Position numbers and translations under genes: made by a program. A stretch of DNA of 64,000 nt from positions 248,001 to 312,000 of the forward strand of contig NW_025407830.1 of NCBI RefSeq assembly GCF_003324165.1. Reading direction: 5' to 3'. Of the stretch, positions 23,970-36,200 are shown in pieces. Under the pieces are notes generated by a model. It searched no databases. It was not told the DNA's origin and saw only the letters and a program-made list of their open reading frames with translations. The DNA is from Naegleria lovaniensis (taxonomy: Eukaryota; Heterolobosea; Eutetramitea; Acrasida; Naegleriidae). Position 1 is the first letter of the stretch, and each line of letters opens with the position of its first letter.

Positions 23970-25988
23970 ATGTCCTCACGAAAAAGTATTAGTATGGTAA
24001 CGCCTTCTCACAGACATAAAAGTTTTTCATCATCACAGCCTCCGACATTTCTTTCTTCAATAGCCGCTAATTTATCGGGTAGTGGAAATAATTTAATGGC
24101 TTCACCATCATCATCGAATGGAAGTAGTAATACATCTAATAGTATGAACAGTAATAATTCAACAACAAGTGCAATAATAACTCAATCAGGTGTGGCTTCT
24201 ATTGGAGACAATAGGAACGGTAAATCATGTGCCTATGTCAATGTAATCTTTCCAAAACCTTTTGCAAAACAACCCATTGTTCATGGACAGGTTCTCATCG
24301 ATCAGCTTACCATTACATCATCGTCTCAAGCAGTGGTAAAAGAAGTTTCAAATACTTACGCAATAACAATTCTATCAACCACTACTACAGGATTTTGTTG
24401 TGTGGTGAGAAGAGTTTCAAAGAAGATGAGTGCAAAACCTTGGGTCAGTAATATTAAACTGCAATGGTTTGCCACTCTTCCTTCATTTTGCAGTGGAAGA
24501 ACAGTGGTTGGAATTCCAACAACAGGACATTCACAAGGCAACTCTCCGCAAATTGGTTCTCAATCAGATACTATAATGGTTGCAACGACAGCTCCAACTG
24601 GAGCTAGTTCCATGACACCACAACCAAACAACCCCAACAATATGGTTTATTTGATGTCTGTAACAATTAATTTACCACCAATACCAACGAATTGGACTAG
24701 TGCAGCAAATGCATCATCAACACGATCACATTCAGTTTATGTTTCTTCAGGAGAATTACATCCATACGATCAACAAATGCAACAACAAACCAATGTTACT
24801 GTTCCTGAAAGCCCCACTGTTTCCACCAATTTAATGTACTCTCACACTCCAACATTAATTCCAAGTCATCCACCAGTGGTTATTGTCACACCACATGCTT
24901 CTGACGGCAATAGTGACGATACGTTTGTTGCAAGCGTACGGGAAATTTATCCAAATCGATTTGTAGCAGTTATTAGAAGAGTTGGATTTGAAAATATGGC
25001 CAAGCCATGGTCACAATCTGTCAAATTGAATTGGACTGTTTTTTACAATTCACCACAAATTCCAAATCCATTCGGAAAAGATTGCATCATCAAAGCAGGT
25101 GTATTACCGGTGGGTCAAAACATTTCTAGTGACGACTACGTCGATCGAGAAATTAGATTTATGCAACAAGACATTCCATCAATCCCAGGAAATGACTTTG
25201 GAATGCCTCGAATGGTTATTTGCACTCCTAGATGCGACCCTCAAATGCCCAGTAACGATATTCATGGCCTAAGTATTAAGACTATTTCTCCATATGGATT
25301 TTCTGTAAATTTGAGACACATTGACTCTAAAACATGGCATCAAAATTTATACATTTGCTATATGGCCTTTTATAAGATTAAGCGAAGAAACAAGAAGAAT
25401 GAGCCAGCAACTCCACCACCCACTACAAAGAAAACCAAAAACACTGGATCACAAAATTTAGTCCCATACAATTCTCAAGTTTATATCCGAAATTGTACAA
25501 ATGGATTTGTTATACAGGCAAATCTTAATGACAACACTGTAATGATTACAAGTGAAAAGGCCTTTTTGCTTTCACAGGATCAAAGATTTATTTTCAGAGA
25601 GTCAGGATTTATCGAATTAGCCACAAATTGTGACTATGTGTTGGAATGTGTGTCACTTGAAGATGGGGCAGATATTGTGGTGAGCGAGAAACGAGACGTT
25701 GACAATGCCACACAAAAATGGCTCGTTTTCCAACCTGTAAATCCTCTTGCCTCAGACAGTGTTTGTATTGCAAACGTAGGCAATTTAAATTTGGTGCTGG
25801 ATTGTGAAAATGTTCGATCAAGCTCACCATTCCTTTCCACTCTCAACATGATAGGTTCTGGCTCGAACAATAATCTTTCAGCGATCAATGACTCAGCAGA
25901 AAATTCACACGATCAAACACTCCAAATCAAAGACAAGTCCAAGACTCAACAATGGAAATTCACAACAGTGCAAGAAAATAATTTATAA
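23970..25988 (+). CDS. Putative lectin: H-type lectin-like domains followed by a ricin-like beta-trefoil
   Basis: This is a single-exon gene of 672 codons. After a Ser/Asn-rich start, residues ~85-170 read as an H-type (discoidin-II/Helix pomatia-like) lectin domain: VNVIFPKPFAKQPIVHGQV, then TTGFCCVVRR, then IKLQWFATLPS. Two weaker copies follow, ending NRFVAVIRRVGF..VKLNWTVFYN (near residue 360) and GFSVNLRH..YICYMAFY (near 470). Residues ~500-670 resemble a ricin-B-type trefoil, with VYIRNCTNGFVIQA and two QxW-type motifs (TQKWLVF, QQWKF). These folds bind carbohydrate. There is no obvious signal peptide, so a cytosolic or unconventionally exported lectin is possible. Sugar specificity cannot be judged. 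The 3' end lies 50 bases from the convergent trehalose gene. Confidence 0.72.
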   Translation: MSSRKSISMVTPSHRHKSFSSSQPPTFLSSIAANLSGSGNNLMASPSSSNGSSNTSNSMNSNNSTTSAIITQSGVASIGDNRNGKSCAYVNVIFPKPFAKQPIVHGQVLIDQLTITSSSQAVVKEVSNTYAITILSTTTTGFCCVVRRVSKKMSAKPWVSNIKLQWFATLPSFCSGRTVVGIPTTGHSQGNSPQIGSQSDTIMVATTAPTGASSMTPQPNNPNNMVYLMSVTINLPPIPTNWTSAANASSTRSHSVYVSSGELHPYDQQMQQQTNVTVPESPTVSTNLMYSHTPTLIPSHPPVVIVTPHASDGNSDDTFVASVREIYPNRFVAVIRRVGFENMAKPWSQSVKLNWTVFYNSPQIPNPFGKDCIIKAGVLPVGQNISSDDYVDREIRFMQQDIPSIPGNDFGMPRMVICTPRCDPQMPSNDIHGLSIKTISPYGFSVNLRHIDSKTWHQNLYICYMAFYKIKRRNKKNEPATPPPTTKKTKNTGSQNLVPYNSQVYIRNCTNGFVIQANLNDNTVMITSEKAFLLSQDQRFIFRESGFIELATNCDYVLECVSLEDGADIVVSEKRDVDNATQKWLVFQPVNPLASDSVCIANVGNLNLVLDCENVRSSSPFLSTLNMIGSGSNNNLSAINDSAENSHDQTLQIKDKSKTQQWKFTTVQENNL

Positions 25989-26038
25989 ATTAGAATCCTT
26001 CCTGATCAACAATAATATATCGCTTTAAAGAGATTAAT

Positions 26039-29000
26039 CTAACGATACTGAGCGACAGGCAATCCTTCAAGTACTTTCATGAGATGATCAATATTTCCCA
26101 CATGATACCTTGCCTTAGTGACAATCTTATCATTACCAACAAACACAGAAAAGACGCTTTTTGGAATGATGATGGAGGTATTTCTTGCAAAGCCACCCAC
26201 TGCTGGAGTATATCGATGAGAAGGAGATTGAGGAGAATGAACTTGTGCCGGCTTTGGACTCCATGGAGATTCACTTCCTTGCGATGACACGGATGACACT
26301 CCAATCGTTGGAGTTGAGGGTGTTGGTGACATGGGTGTAATGTTTTTACGAGAATGTCTCTCCACCTCTTCAAACATGGCTTCATCCGTATTATCATCTC
26401 CAGCACAGAATATAAATCCATAGTCACCTCTCTCAATCAACTTTCTGGCACATGCTCCCTTACTCACCGATTGAGGTCGAATTTCTAAAAATTTGTTTCT
26501 TCCCTTAATAATTTCCAATGGAAGAGAATTGAAGGCCATTTCCAAATGAAGTTTCAATTCATTGACAATCCATTCGCCATAATCTGGATCCGAGTTACGA
26601 TAGTGGAATGCGAGAGACGATCGTTTCACCTCGACAAAGGAACCAGGAGTTCTGCTCGAAACATGTTCAAGAATTTCCCTAACCATTCCAATCCAATTCA
26701 AAGATTCTAAATCAATATTGTACAAGGAAGAAGTGAACTCTTCAGAATTGGGATGTCTACAAAATAGTCCATGTTCACTGGCAATTCCTAATTCCTTAAT
26801 GGAACCAACAAATTCGGTCATTTGATACTGATCTCTTCCAGTAATGATATATACATGATTATTCGGATCACTACAAAGATGTTTCAACATTTCAAGACAA
26901 CGTTCTGAAGGAAGAGCTAACATTGGATTTCGAGCCATCTTGACCAATGTTCCATCATAGTCAAAGAGGAAGAGTCTCTTTTGTTCTGATTGATATTCTG
27001 GAATGAGTGCTTCCAATTTCAACGCAGGTAAACCCTTCAGAGTGAGTTTGTTGAAAACGGTTGGATCTTTTTGATATCGACAAGCAGATTCAAATTCCTG
27101 CATGAAATCACTGGCCCATTGAGAGGCAGTATTTCTCATAATGATGGAAATGTTGGCTTTGTGACGAACATGTTTTTCAGCTGGTTTCATATCTAATCCA
27201 TCCTTAATCGCTTTCATGGTTTGATCAATGTCCCATGCTACATGATATATTAAGGGAATATATGGACAGGACACATTTACATATCCGATGTGAGGTACGA
27301 GTCATTCAAATTTTGGATATACAGTTCGTTCATGAACAATAATTATCAAAAAGAGATCACAACTTACGATTAATAATGATAGAACCACCGAGTGATCGAG
27401 CAGCTCCAGCAAATTCACTCAAGATTAACACTCCCAATTCTTTCACACTCTTCACTCCCAATCGAACAGCTTCATCTTGACAAACCACATATTCAGAACT
27501 CACCAAATTCATTCCATCTCGAATAGATGTTACCAAACACACATCTGCCAATGTGTACAATGCACACAATTCAGGCAATGCCACACTCTTGTACAAGAAG
27601 TGCACTGGAAATCCATGAGTCAATGTTCCAAAAGTGGAATTAATTCTTCCTGTCGTTTCATTGACATGACTCAACAACTCTTGATACTCGACCACATTGG
27701 GTCTTGTTGGAACACCTACTTGAATCAACACAGTGTCATTGGCATATTGAGGATAGTTTGTTAAAAACTTTTCAAAAGCCTCAAATTTCAACTGGACTCC
27801 CTTCGTGTAATCCAAACGATCAATACCCAACACAATCTTCTTTCCCTTATATTTCACATTCTTGAAATCATCCAAGATTTTTCTACATTCATCACTTTGA
27901 ACACCCTCACGAAACATGTTGGGATCAATTCCAATAGGCAAGGAATGCACCGAAACGAACAGACCCTTATGGAGCAAACCACGAGGAGTAGTGTCAGAAC
28001 CGAGTGTACGAGTACAGCTGGAAAGAAAATGTCGTGCAAAGTCGTACGTGTGAAATGCAACCATATTCGATGCCAAAAGACCTTCCAAGAGTTGTGAACG
28101 GACTGGAAGAATTCTATAAATTTCACTCGAAGGAAATGGAATGTGAAGGAAGAAGGCAATATTAATATCAGGTCGACGATGTCTGAGAATGGCTGGTAAC
28201 AACATGAGATGATAATCATGAATCCTTTTTGGAAATGAGTATATGTGCATCATGAAATATTCATTGGCGAGTGAATATATTTGAAATTTTGGACAATGAT
28301 TGAACACATCATCAACCACAACGATACTACTACTTACCACACTGCATCGTTATCCTTATAGACTTCCAAAACAGCATCTGCAAACTTTTCATTCACTCTC
28401 TGATAAGCTTCCCATTCTGCCATATTGAAAGTAACATTCTTTTCATACAAGTAATGAAACAGAGGCCACAAGACTCCATTACTAAATCCATCGTAATACT
28501 TGTGTGCTTCTTCTGCTTCCAAGAATACTGGATATTGATTGAATTTTTCAAGTTCATGTCTCAACTCGGCTTTTTCTTCCTCTAATTCAAATTCTGCTGT
28601 TCCAATCCATCCAATCCATTTGAAATCTTTTTTGAATTGACCTTTACACATTCCAGTGAGAGCTGTGACAAGACCTCCACTACTCTTTTTAAAGATGAAA
28701 TTGGAGGAATGATCTTGCATTTGAGGTGACTGTTGAGGAGTATGTTGTTGTTGTTGTTGTGAATGATTAGCATGTTTGTTCTGAGGATGAACATCTTTGG
28801 AAACGCCCTTCTTTGAATCCATTCCATGTGAAGAATTCGAGTTGCCATGAATAATGACAGAATTTGGATTTCTACTAATAGTCATTGGTAAACGATTAGA
28901 AACAACAATCAAATCACCAAATTTAAAGTCATCCATGAGCACTTGTTCTGTGTTTTGATTCAACGATTGATTCGAGAGAGTTAAAATCTCATCCTGAAAC

Positions 29001-29347
29001 TCAGTGAGAGGAAAAGGTTTCGGTTTACCACCACCACTGGGAGTGTGATGGAGCTGCTGACCACTGCTACCGTTACTACTAGTACTACCACTACTACTTG
29101 AAACATTTCCACTGGTAATCGTTGGAGGTGGTGTCGACTTGGATGTTGCTGAGGTGGTCGACACTCCCATTAGAGAAGCTGAAACTCCTGGAGTTCCCGT
29201 GTTCACGACAGCTGTTTTATCAAACTGTAAAAGAAAGGAGGCACTTGTAGGAGATTTTGCTTGAGGTGGTTGTAATTGTTGTTCAGAAGAATTTGTGTTG
29301 TTGGGAGTCAACTTTCTCTCAGTTGGAGCATGTCTTGATTGCTGCAT
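26039..29347 (-). CDS. Trehalose-6-phosphate synthase/phosphatase fusion (GT20 + HAD), three exons
   Basis: Exons are 28338-29347, 27368-28224 and 26039-27237, giving 1021 residues. After a ~160-residue Ser/Gln-rich leader comes the GT20 synthase: VVSNRLPM, SSGGLVTALTG, WIGWIGTAE, then across intron 1 W-I-H-D-Y-H-L-M-L-L-P, VLGIDRLDYTKGV, and RDGMNLVSSEYV. Intron 2 splits the I-N-P-W-D motif. The C-terminal trehalose-phosphatase (HAD) has FLFDYDGTLV with the nucleophile Asp, ITGRD, and FCAGDDNTDEAMFE. All main catalytic motifs are present, so the protein could make trehalose from UDP-glucose and glucose-6-phosphate in both steps. Trehalose commonly supports encystment and stress tolerance in amoebae. 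ATG 29347 (MQQSRHAPTERK) is the first in-frame ATG; the frame is open a little upstream. Confidence 0.93.
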
Positions 29348-30139
29348 GGTTGAGCATGAATGTAATATTGCAGGCAATATAGTTGTGATTGATTCGATTT
29401 GAATTTCGAACAAAAAGTCAGTGTTGACAGTGAAAGTTTTTCTTTTCAGAGAAGAACAATGTGTTAAAATGAGAAGAACAATGTTGGAGTGGCAGTGGTG
29501 GTTTTGGAGGAGGACAACGTCGAGGGTGGAAAATTTCTAAATTAATGAATTCAGTTTGGATTTTGGAGCATTTGATTGTAATAATGGCGATAATGATCAA
29601 GCAGCAAGAGTGTATTTGAAGAATAACAATGAATTCAGGCAGGCTGCAAGACTTGAAGCAACAACACCTCTGGAATATTTAACACAACTGTCAAAAATGG
29701 TAGACTCACGAAAATGGAAATCGGTCAATGTTGTTGAATGATTTTGCCATGGGTATGGTCATGGCGAATATGTTGTGAAATGTAAAACTACCTTTTGATA
29801 TTTCCTTTTTCATTTTGGAAGATGTGTATTAATGCTGCAAATATCGCCCTCCACAGTTAATAATATGCTCATCGTTCATGCTCATTGTGGACAAGGTCAT
29901 GAAATGATACATCCATGGACAATAGTAATGTACGGAAGTAGATTGTTATGGAGTCTAACATTTAATGATCTTATGCTATTTTCTAATAAGGAAATAACCG
30001 TTTCATAATCGTTAAGGAAAAAATATTATTTTTTAAGGTATTACAAAATATTCAAATGAATTAAAAAAATATTATTATTAACAGGATCAGATGAACAAGA
30101 GTATCATGGAAAGAAAAGGAGTGATTCAAATCTACTTTA
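29348..30139. other. Gene-poor spacer
   Basis: This is about 0.8 kb of AT-rich DNA. A 62-codon open stretch without ATG (29541-29741; DQAARVYLKNNNEFRQAARL) looks mildly protein-like and may be an exon remnant, but nothing joins it to a gene. Poly-A/T tracts lie near 30020-30080. Confidence 0.4.
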
Positions 30140-30451
30140 ATGAATCATAGTACCAATAAGAGAGTGTACGCACGTGGCGAGCAACATCATCTTCCACCTC
30201 AAGAACAACAAAGTCATACATTCCGAAATGGTTCGGATGAAGATGAGCAACCACCAACAACATTCGAACAGGTCGAGTATCCTATCGAAGATAACACGGA
30301 GGACTCTCGAACCCAATTCGAACCACCTCAAGATGAACATGTATTTCTACATAAACTCAATGAAGACACTTTCGAGCAAGATGTGATCATAACAACTCGA
30401 AAAGACATGAAAGATTCTACCTCATCGATGACTGGTCCTTTAAATAAATAA
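30140..30451 (+). CDS. Small acidic hypothetical protein
   Basis: This is a 103-codon frame from ATG 30140. The product is hydrophilic, rich in Glu, Asp, Gln and Thr, with no membrane segment or known motif. It has short repeats of acidic and proline residues (DEDEQPPTTFEQVEYP). A coding function is plausible because composition and stop spacing differ from the flanks, but no family is recognised. It could be a remnant, as the surrounding 3 kb contains gene fragments. Confidence 0.4.
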   Translation: MNHSTNKRVYARGEQHHLPPQEQQSHTFRNGSDEDEQPPTTFEQVEYPIEDNTEDSRTQFEPPQDEHVFLHKLNEDTFEQDVIITTRKDMKDSTSSMTGPLNK

Positions 30452-30650
30452 TTGTTGATTTCCAAATGAGCCAAACTGGAACCTTAAAAAAATGTAACTG
30501 AGTTGTACCCTACAAGTTTATACTTCAAGTTATGCAACAAATAGCTTGGAATCCTTAATTCAGTCGATATTATACCGTCTGAAGAAGGTGAAAAGTAGAT
30601 CAAGAAGGCAATCTCCGGTGCTTTCATCAAAGGCTTTTACGAGATTGAAA

Positions 30651-30860
30651 ATGAATCTCCTCAAATCCCTCACTAAGGAACAAGTTGCGAGCAACGTTAA
30701 ACTCTGCACCGAGATGGAGAAAGTACTTCTCGGTCCTAGAAATGTGGATCACTTGTTGGCCCTGCTTCTCGATTCAACATCCATTTTGGTTTTTGAAGCC
30801 AAGACACTTGGGTATCAATGTTTGCACAACTTTTCTTGTAACAAGAATTTTGGTTGAATT
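30651..30860 (+). pseudogene. Truncated copy of the gene at 31877-32263
   Basis: From ATG 30651 the frame reads MNLLKSLTKEQVASNVKL, then EKVLLGPRNVDHLLALLL, then LGYQCLHNFSCNKN, and stops at about 30858. The protein and DNA match the first half of the gene at 31877-32263 (MDLLKSLTKEKVASNVKL..). Similarity ends just after the FSC motif, so this copy lacks the helical, Lys/Glu-rich C-terminal half. The frame extends upstream to 30546 without another ATG. Best read as a decayed tandem duplicate; the parent family is unknown. Confidence 0.55.
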
Positions 30861-31091
30861 TTACATAATCCGTTTCATCAACGGCCAGAAATTTAACTTC
30901 TCCAAAATTGAATTGGTGGATGAAGCAGTGTCTGGAATCGTCTCACATAATTGACCACAGCTTTGGAATTGTTAATTTTAATCATCATATGAAACAAAAT
31001 TTTGTGACTATCAAGTGTTGCACAATGTTACGAATATTTTGAAACAACATTATGTAATTATATCAAGGGAAAACTTATTTAATAGCTCACC

Positions 31092-31406
31092 ATGGGGGCC
31101 GTTTGGATTTTAAACTTTCCTGAATTTAGTCATGACAATATTGTCTTTGTTGATTCTCTCCGATTAATGAATAAGAATCGACTTTACACAATTATCCTTC
31201 CTCGGAAAACGACAACGAAGGGGAAAACTAAACCAGTTTTTGCTGAGAATGTATTTATTGAGCATTGTAATGTCAGGAAATGTCGGCGATTGCGTGTTAT
31301 GGTGCTTTTGGATTGCTTAATATTTTATGGTAATGTCGTTAATACGTTGAAAGCTATTGATTGTTTCAACATCAATCAGCTTAAAAGGAAAAGAGAAGAT
31401 CAATGA
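31092..31406 (+). CDS. Hypothetical short protein
   Basis: This is a 104-codon frame that starts in a good context (ACCATGG at 31092) and ends at 31406. The product has a basic, Cys-containing centre (EHCNVRKCRRLRVMVLLDCLIFYG) and ends KRKREDQ, a possible nuclear-localisation-like tail. No family is recognised. It lies between two copies of a duplicated fragment, so it may itself be part of that duplicated or decaying block. Confidence 0.3.
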   Translation: MGAVWILNFPEFSHDNIVFVDSLRLMNKNRLYTIILPRKTTTKGKTKPVFAENVFIEHCNVRKCRRLRVMVLLDCLIFYGNVVNTLKAIDCFNINQLKRKREDQ

Positions 31407-31876
31407 TATTGATGATGGTCCACACAAAACAAAGATGGTGTCGATCATGTAATTGTGACGAAAACTTGACATCGTCCACCTTCACTTGCGTTCACTACTG
31501 TCGTTTCTGAATACCAACAAGCTTGAAATGTTAAATCATTGTCTGAGCTTGGGCAGTACATAGCTCTATCTTTTTATACCATGATCTACTAAAATTGCAG
31601 GATTAGATGCATCACTAAATTCAGAATATGAAATTCCTCATTTTGAAGTTGGTTGAAATTCACTACGAGAAATAAAGAACTGTTACATCCAAGCTTTTAG
31701 GTGGTGATTTCTTCCGTCTCCTCGGAATATAGGTGTTGAAAACATGTCGTATACGCAATTCACAGAGTTGCTTGAAAGCATGCTCTTCTCAAACGTTGCG
31801 TAATAAATGGCGGTAGATTTCCGTAAAAGTGCTACTACAAGTAATATCACGCCTTAAATTTGAGAGCACTAAAAAA

Positions 31877-32263
31877 ATGGACCTGCTCAAATCCCTGACC
31901 AAGGAAAAAGTTGCGAGCAATGTTAAACTCTTCACTGAGACGGAGAAAGTACTTCTCGGTCCAAGAAATGTGGATCATTTGTTGGCACTGATACTCAGTC
32001 CCGCCTCAATATTGGACTTTGAAGAAAAAGCACAAGGATATCAATGTTTGCAAAACTTCTCTTGCAAACAATATTTTCCTTTACCACAACATTTCAACGT
32101 GCAAGCACTTGCAGAGAAAGGCTGGAAAGATTTGAAGAGATTAATTCAGATGATGGAGAAAGAGGAGGTTGCTGCTGAAAAGGAGCGCAATGCCCTGTTG
32201 AACATCCACACGTTGCAGGTTAAAAAGACAAAAGAATCAAAGCAAAAGAAACCCCAAAAGTGA
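31877..32263 (+). CDS. Hypothetical helical protein, longer copy of a tandem duplicate
   Basis: From ATG 31877 the frame encodes 128 residues: MDLLKSLTKEKVASNVKL, EKVLLGPRNVDHLLAL, YQCLQNFSCKQYFPLPQHF, then a Lys/Glu-rich helix (GWKDLKRLIQMMEKEEVAAE) and a basic end (KESKQKKPQK). The frame is open upstream to 31829 but the shared region with the copy at 30651 starts at this Met. No catalytic motif or membrane segment is seen. The gene may be the C-terminal piece of a larger family member; the function is unknown. Confidence 0.45.
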   Translation: MDLLKSLTKEKVASNVKLFTETEKVLLGPRNVDHLLALILSPASILDFEEKAQGYQCLQNFSCKQYFPLPQHFNVQALAEKGWKDLKRLIQMMEKEEVAAEKERNALLNIHTLQVKKTKESKQKKPQK

Positions 32264-33206
32264 GGGTAATTCACAAGACCTTTTCCACAACAAAAAACAA
32301 ACCAAACAGCCAAAGCCAAAATGTCTGTCTGACCCAGGTAAATTGCTTCCGAATCCCAAGATGAATCCATTGCTCAGGTTCGGAATAAAATTGGTTGTTA
32401 TTCAACGAGATCCCGATTGAGGAACAACAATTCACAGAGAGGATGTGATAGCTACAAGCCTTTAACTGTGCGACAAGCAAGGCTTGTTAAATACACTTCC
32501 CGCCTAAATTCTACAAAACAAACATTGAAATAGCCTTAAATAGAAGGTGTATTGTTTTAAAAAGCATAACAATTCACAAATAAAAATCTAAGAGACGTGA
32601 TATGAATTTTGTGTGCATGGTATGCTTTTGCAAACCTGCGCCCACTTGTCATCAGGACATTCCTGGTACGTCGGTCCTATTGGATGTCGCAAATTCCTTC
32701 CATTCAACGATTCATATATATGCCTCGATTTGCAGATTTCGATTGTGGAATTTCCATACCTCTTCTCAGTCAATAGAATCTCAAGAAGTTGGGTAAGTAT
32801 GAATTGAAGATGATGATGATGACTTGACGAGTAGTTTTCGAAATGGACAGGTTAACATTATGCACCATTTTAACAACCAACTCAAGTGAGACTATTGTGT
32901 TAGGGTATGGGCTACTGTTGGTTCAATCATATGGCGGAACACTTATTGCAAAATTATTGCCATCCTTTTTTCATTTTCCACAACCTCAATAGAGTTCAAT
33001 TTCCTGCTGACAAACTTTGACGAATCAATTGGGATAAACAAGCTTTCCATCTTGGAACGAATTAAAGATTTCAAACAGCAACGCAAATTTGCCGTAATGT
33101 CTTTCGGAACAAAACCATTTTGTAGCAAACAGTTAATTTCGAATCATGATTGAATGTCAATATTCTTCATAATAAATTTATCGATTTCAATGTGTATTTT
33201 GAGTTG
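32264..33206. other. Gene-poor spacer with possible protein relic
   Basis: This is about 0.94 kb without a supportable gene. On the minus strand 32943-33128 reads as a protein-like fragment (GFVPKDITANLRCCLKSL, KFVSRKLNSIEVVENEKR) lacking an ATG, perhaps the remnant of a lost gene. The rest shows no pattern I can name. Confidence 0.4.
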
Positions 33207-36200
33207 TTACAAGCGATTGTTTTCATCTTCTAATCTGGCAAACGATGTCTGAGAATTTTTCTTTCTCACCCAAATGACTGCAAAAACACATGTGGTTACA
33301 GACGCTGCTGCAATAATGACCAATAATAATACAACAGCTAGCATGACAAGTGCAAGATCAAATCCAAAAATCTTAATTCCAGTAGCCAAGCCATTACTGG
33401 AGGACTTTCCACGTGCAGAATATTCAAAGTAATCACTTTCTCCACATTCATCGAATTTGATATTTTCACCAGAAACTACCAAGGCATAACTTTGGGCCTT
33501 GTAAATATATGAAGCTGCAATATTGACAACAATTCTTGACTGAACATTGTTAAAAACAAGCTGTTCCACATTGTTGACGTTGTCACGATCAAAGGTATTA
33601 GATGTGTTCGAATTTCCAAAGTATACATCTCGATCAATTTTACATCCAAGATCGATATTGTTCACCAAATGTCTACCTCTTGCAGGATTACTTGGGTAAT
33701 CGGTCCAAGTGAGAGTAATCTTGACATCATTCATTGTGCCTGATACCTTTGGTGCAATGCAATAGGTATGTGACTCTTCTTCTGAACTAATCACTGGATC
33801 ACCAAATTCATCCTTCACACTACTTGATGTCTTAATATTTTCTTTTCTACCAATTAGAAGCTTTCTTGTAGAATTGTCAAACATGAGAACTCGATCCAAT
33901 TGAATTCTTCCAAATCCTTCAATATATTTTGCTTGAAGTCTAAATTCAGGATTAGAGGATGCATCATTAATTGGTAATAAAAATCCTGACAAGTCCAAAT
34001 ATCCGAGTAGAGGTACACCCGAATTGATAATGGTTGCCTTCATCAATGCAGCAGAAGGTTTAAATCCTTTGGATGTGTTGTTCTTGCCATCATAATACCA
34101 TCCTTCAGTGTAGTACTGTCTGACAAGGGCAGCATTTGCAGCTACAAGTTCAAAAGAATCATGATGAATTCCATGAGATTCACATCATCGTTTCACTTAC
34201 CTGTTAAAGGACAACTCATAGAAGTACCTCCCATTTGAAGAACAGCTTGGCTGACATCTTGACTACTCTCACTACAAGTCATTGGAGTGGATAAGGTGTT
34301 ATGAGATCGAGCACTCACAATGAAATATCCAGGACTGTATATCATGGACAGTGAATGCCACAACACCATGTTCAAAGTTGAGAAAAAAATAATTCATCAT
34401 CATTGCAATGATGTTACACACACACAAAAACTTACGCGACAATGTCAGGTTTGATGCGTCCATCTGAGGTTGGACCTCTACTGCTAAAGTATGCGATATT
34501 TTCCTTGTTATATACAGTGTTACTGTAACTCGTCTTCATTCGATCTGATCTACATTTTCTGCAACACAAAGATCCAAGTCCATAAAATGCACATCCACAT
34601 CCTGAATTGGAACAATATTTACCAGTGGTGTTGCAACAGTCTGCTTCTGTTTTGAAATTTCTTAAAAATTGACATGTTTCTAAAAAGTCAGAATTAAAAC
34701 CAGAGCACGTGCTGCTTGAATTTTGATTTTCTGCAGGACAATCCAAAATACTCAATAATTGTTTAGCATAATTTTGAGCATAGGCGTTCATATCAAGTAA
34801 TTTGTCAGTCACATATTGGAAGGTTGCAAGTGGGTTCATCGATGCTCCAACAGAAAGAATGTTTTTAGCTTCTGCTTGCGTGGAAATGGAAGAATATCCC
34901 ATGGCATCTCCACTGTTACCAGCAGAGAACAAAATGAGCATGTCTTTGTGCTCCCAAACATACTTGTCAATGTCTGCTGTGTCAATACTGTAACCTGTTG
35001 TTCAACAATTTATGAATAGAATCATGGGTAAAGAGAGAATATGAACTTACCTAATATGCCAGCTCCACCTCCCCAAGAATTTGTGTGAATTCGACTTCCT
35101 AATTTGTATGCAAAAGGAAAATAGTCTTCCGACAATGAGTTTGGAGGATAAACGGCGCGATCAGATGCTGGACACTTTTTGTCATATCTGCCATCGCAAT
35201 AACATCCCTTCTCAACGCCATGACATGAACATCCTTTTGGATCTGAGCATCCAATGTCAGTAAATGCAACCTTAGCATCTGGAGCAATACCATTGTGTTG
35301 ACTGAGAGCATCAGTTGTGGATTGAGAAACAATAGTACCAGCAACGTGAGTACCATGAGCATTGTCTTCAGAAATAGTATCCATCAAACCCCAGTAAGAA
35401 GCAATTTTTCTGTGACTGCTGACTGAAAGAGATGAAGTAGTATTAACATACGGGACTTCATGGTCACTGTCATGGAAAAAACATGAGTTTCCATCCAATC
35501 CAGAATCACCAACAGTAACGATTTGATTCTTTCCTGTTAATCCTCGATAAGTAACTGGTTGAGACTCTGGTAGGCCACTTTGAGTGATGCCTCTAGCCCA
35601 ATAATTGTGCAATTCATTCTTTGGAGCAAGCTCAACCCAGAAAACCTCTGATCTTTTAGAAATTTCATAAGTGACTGCAAGAGCGTCACTCTTTTTAACA
35701 GACATCATGAATCTATTTCCGACATTATTAAGGAACTGAATAGATCCTCGAGAAAACTCCTTGAGATTTTGCAAGTAGCCATTCAATGCTGATCTTTCCT
35801 CAGTGAGAATTCTCAACACAACAAACTCCTCTCCATTTCTATCTGTGTAACTGAATTGCCAATTTTCACTTGGTCTTCGGATGAATGGCTCAGCAGATAA
35901 TTTGAAATTCGTATCGGCGTGTCTGAATTTTGCATTTGGATCTACAAAAAATCTTTGGATATTCTTAGCCCAAGTGTTTTCTGGAGTGAATTGAGACTCG
36001 ACAAACTTGAACATGGGGTCGAAATGCTCCACAACTTTAACATTTTCATCTTCAATAAGTCTGAATGATGTATGGAATTGAGATATTGTCAACAACATTT
36101 CATCATATATATACATTCGATTTGTCAATAATTCAATCAATACTACCATTACTACACAGTGTGAAATACAAACCTTTTCAATTGTTGCACATTCACTCGA

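Noticed and set aside
29541-29741. Protein-like stretch after the trehalose gene
   Set aside because: It has no ATG and no splice signals that link it to a neighbour.
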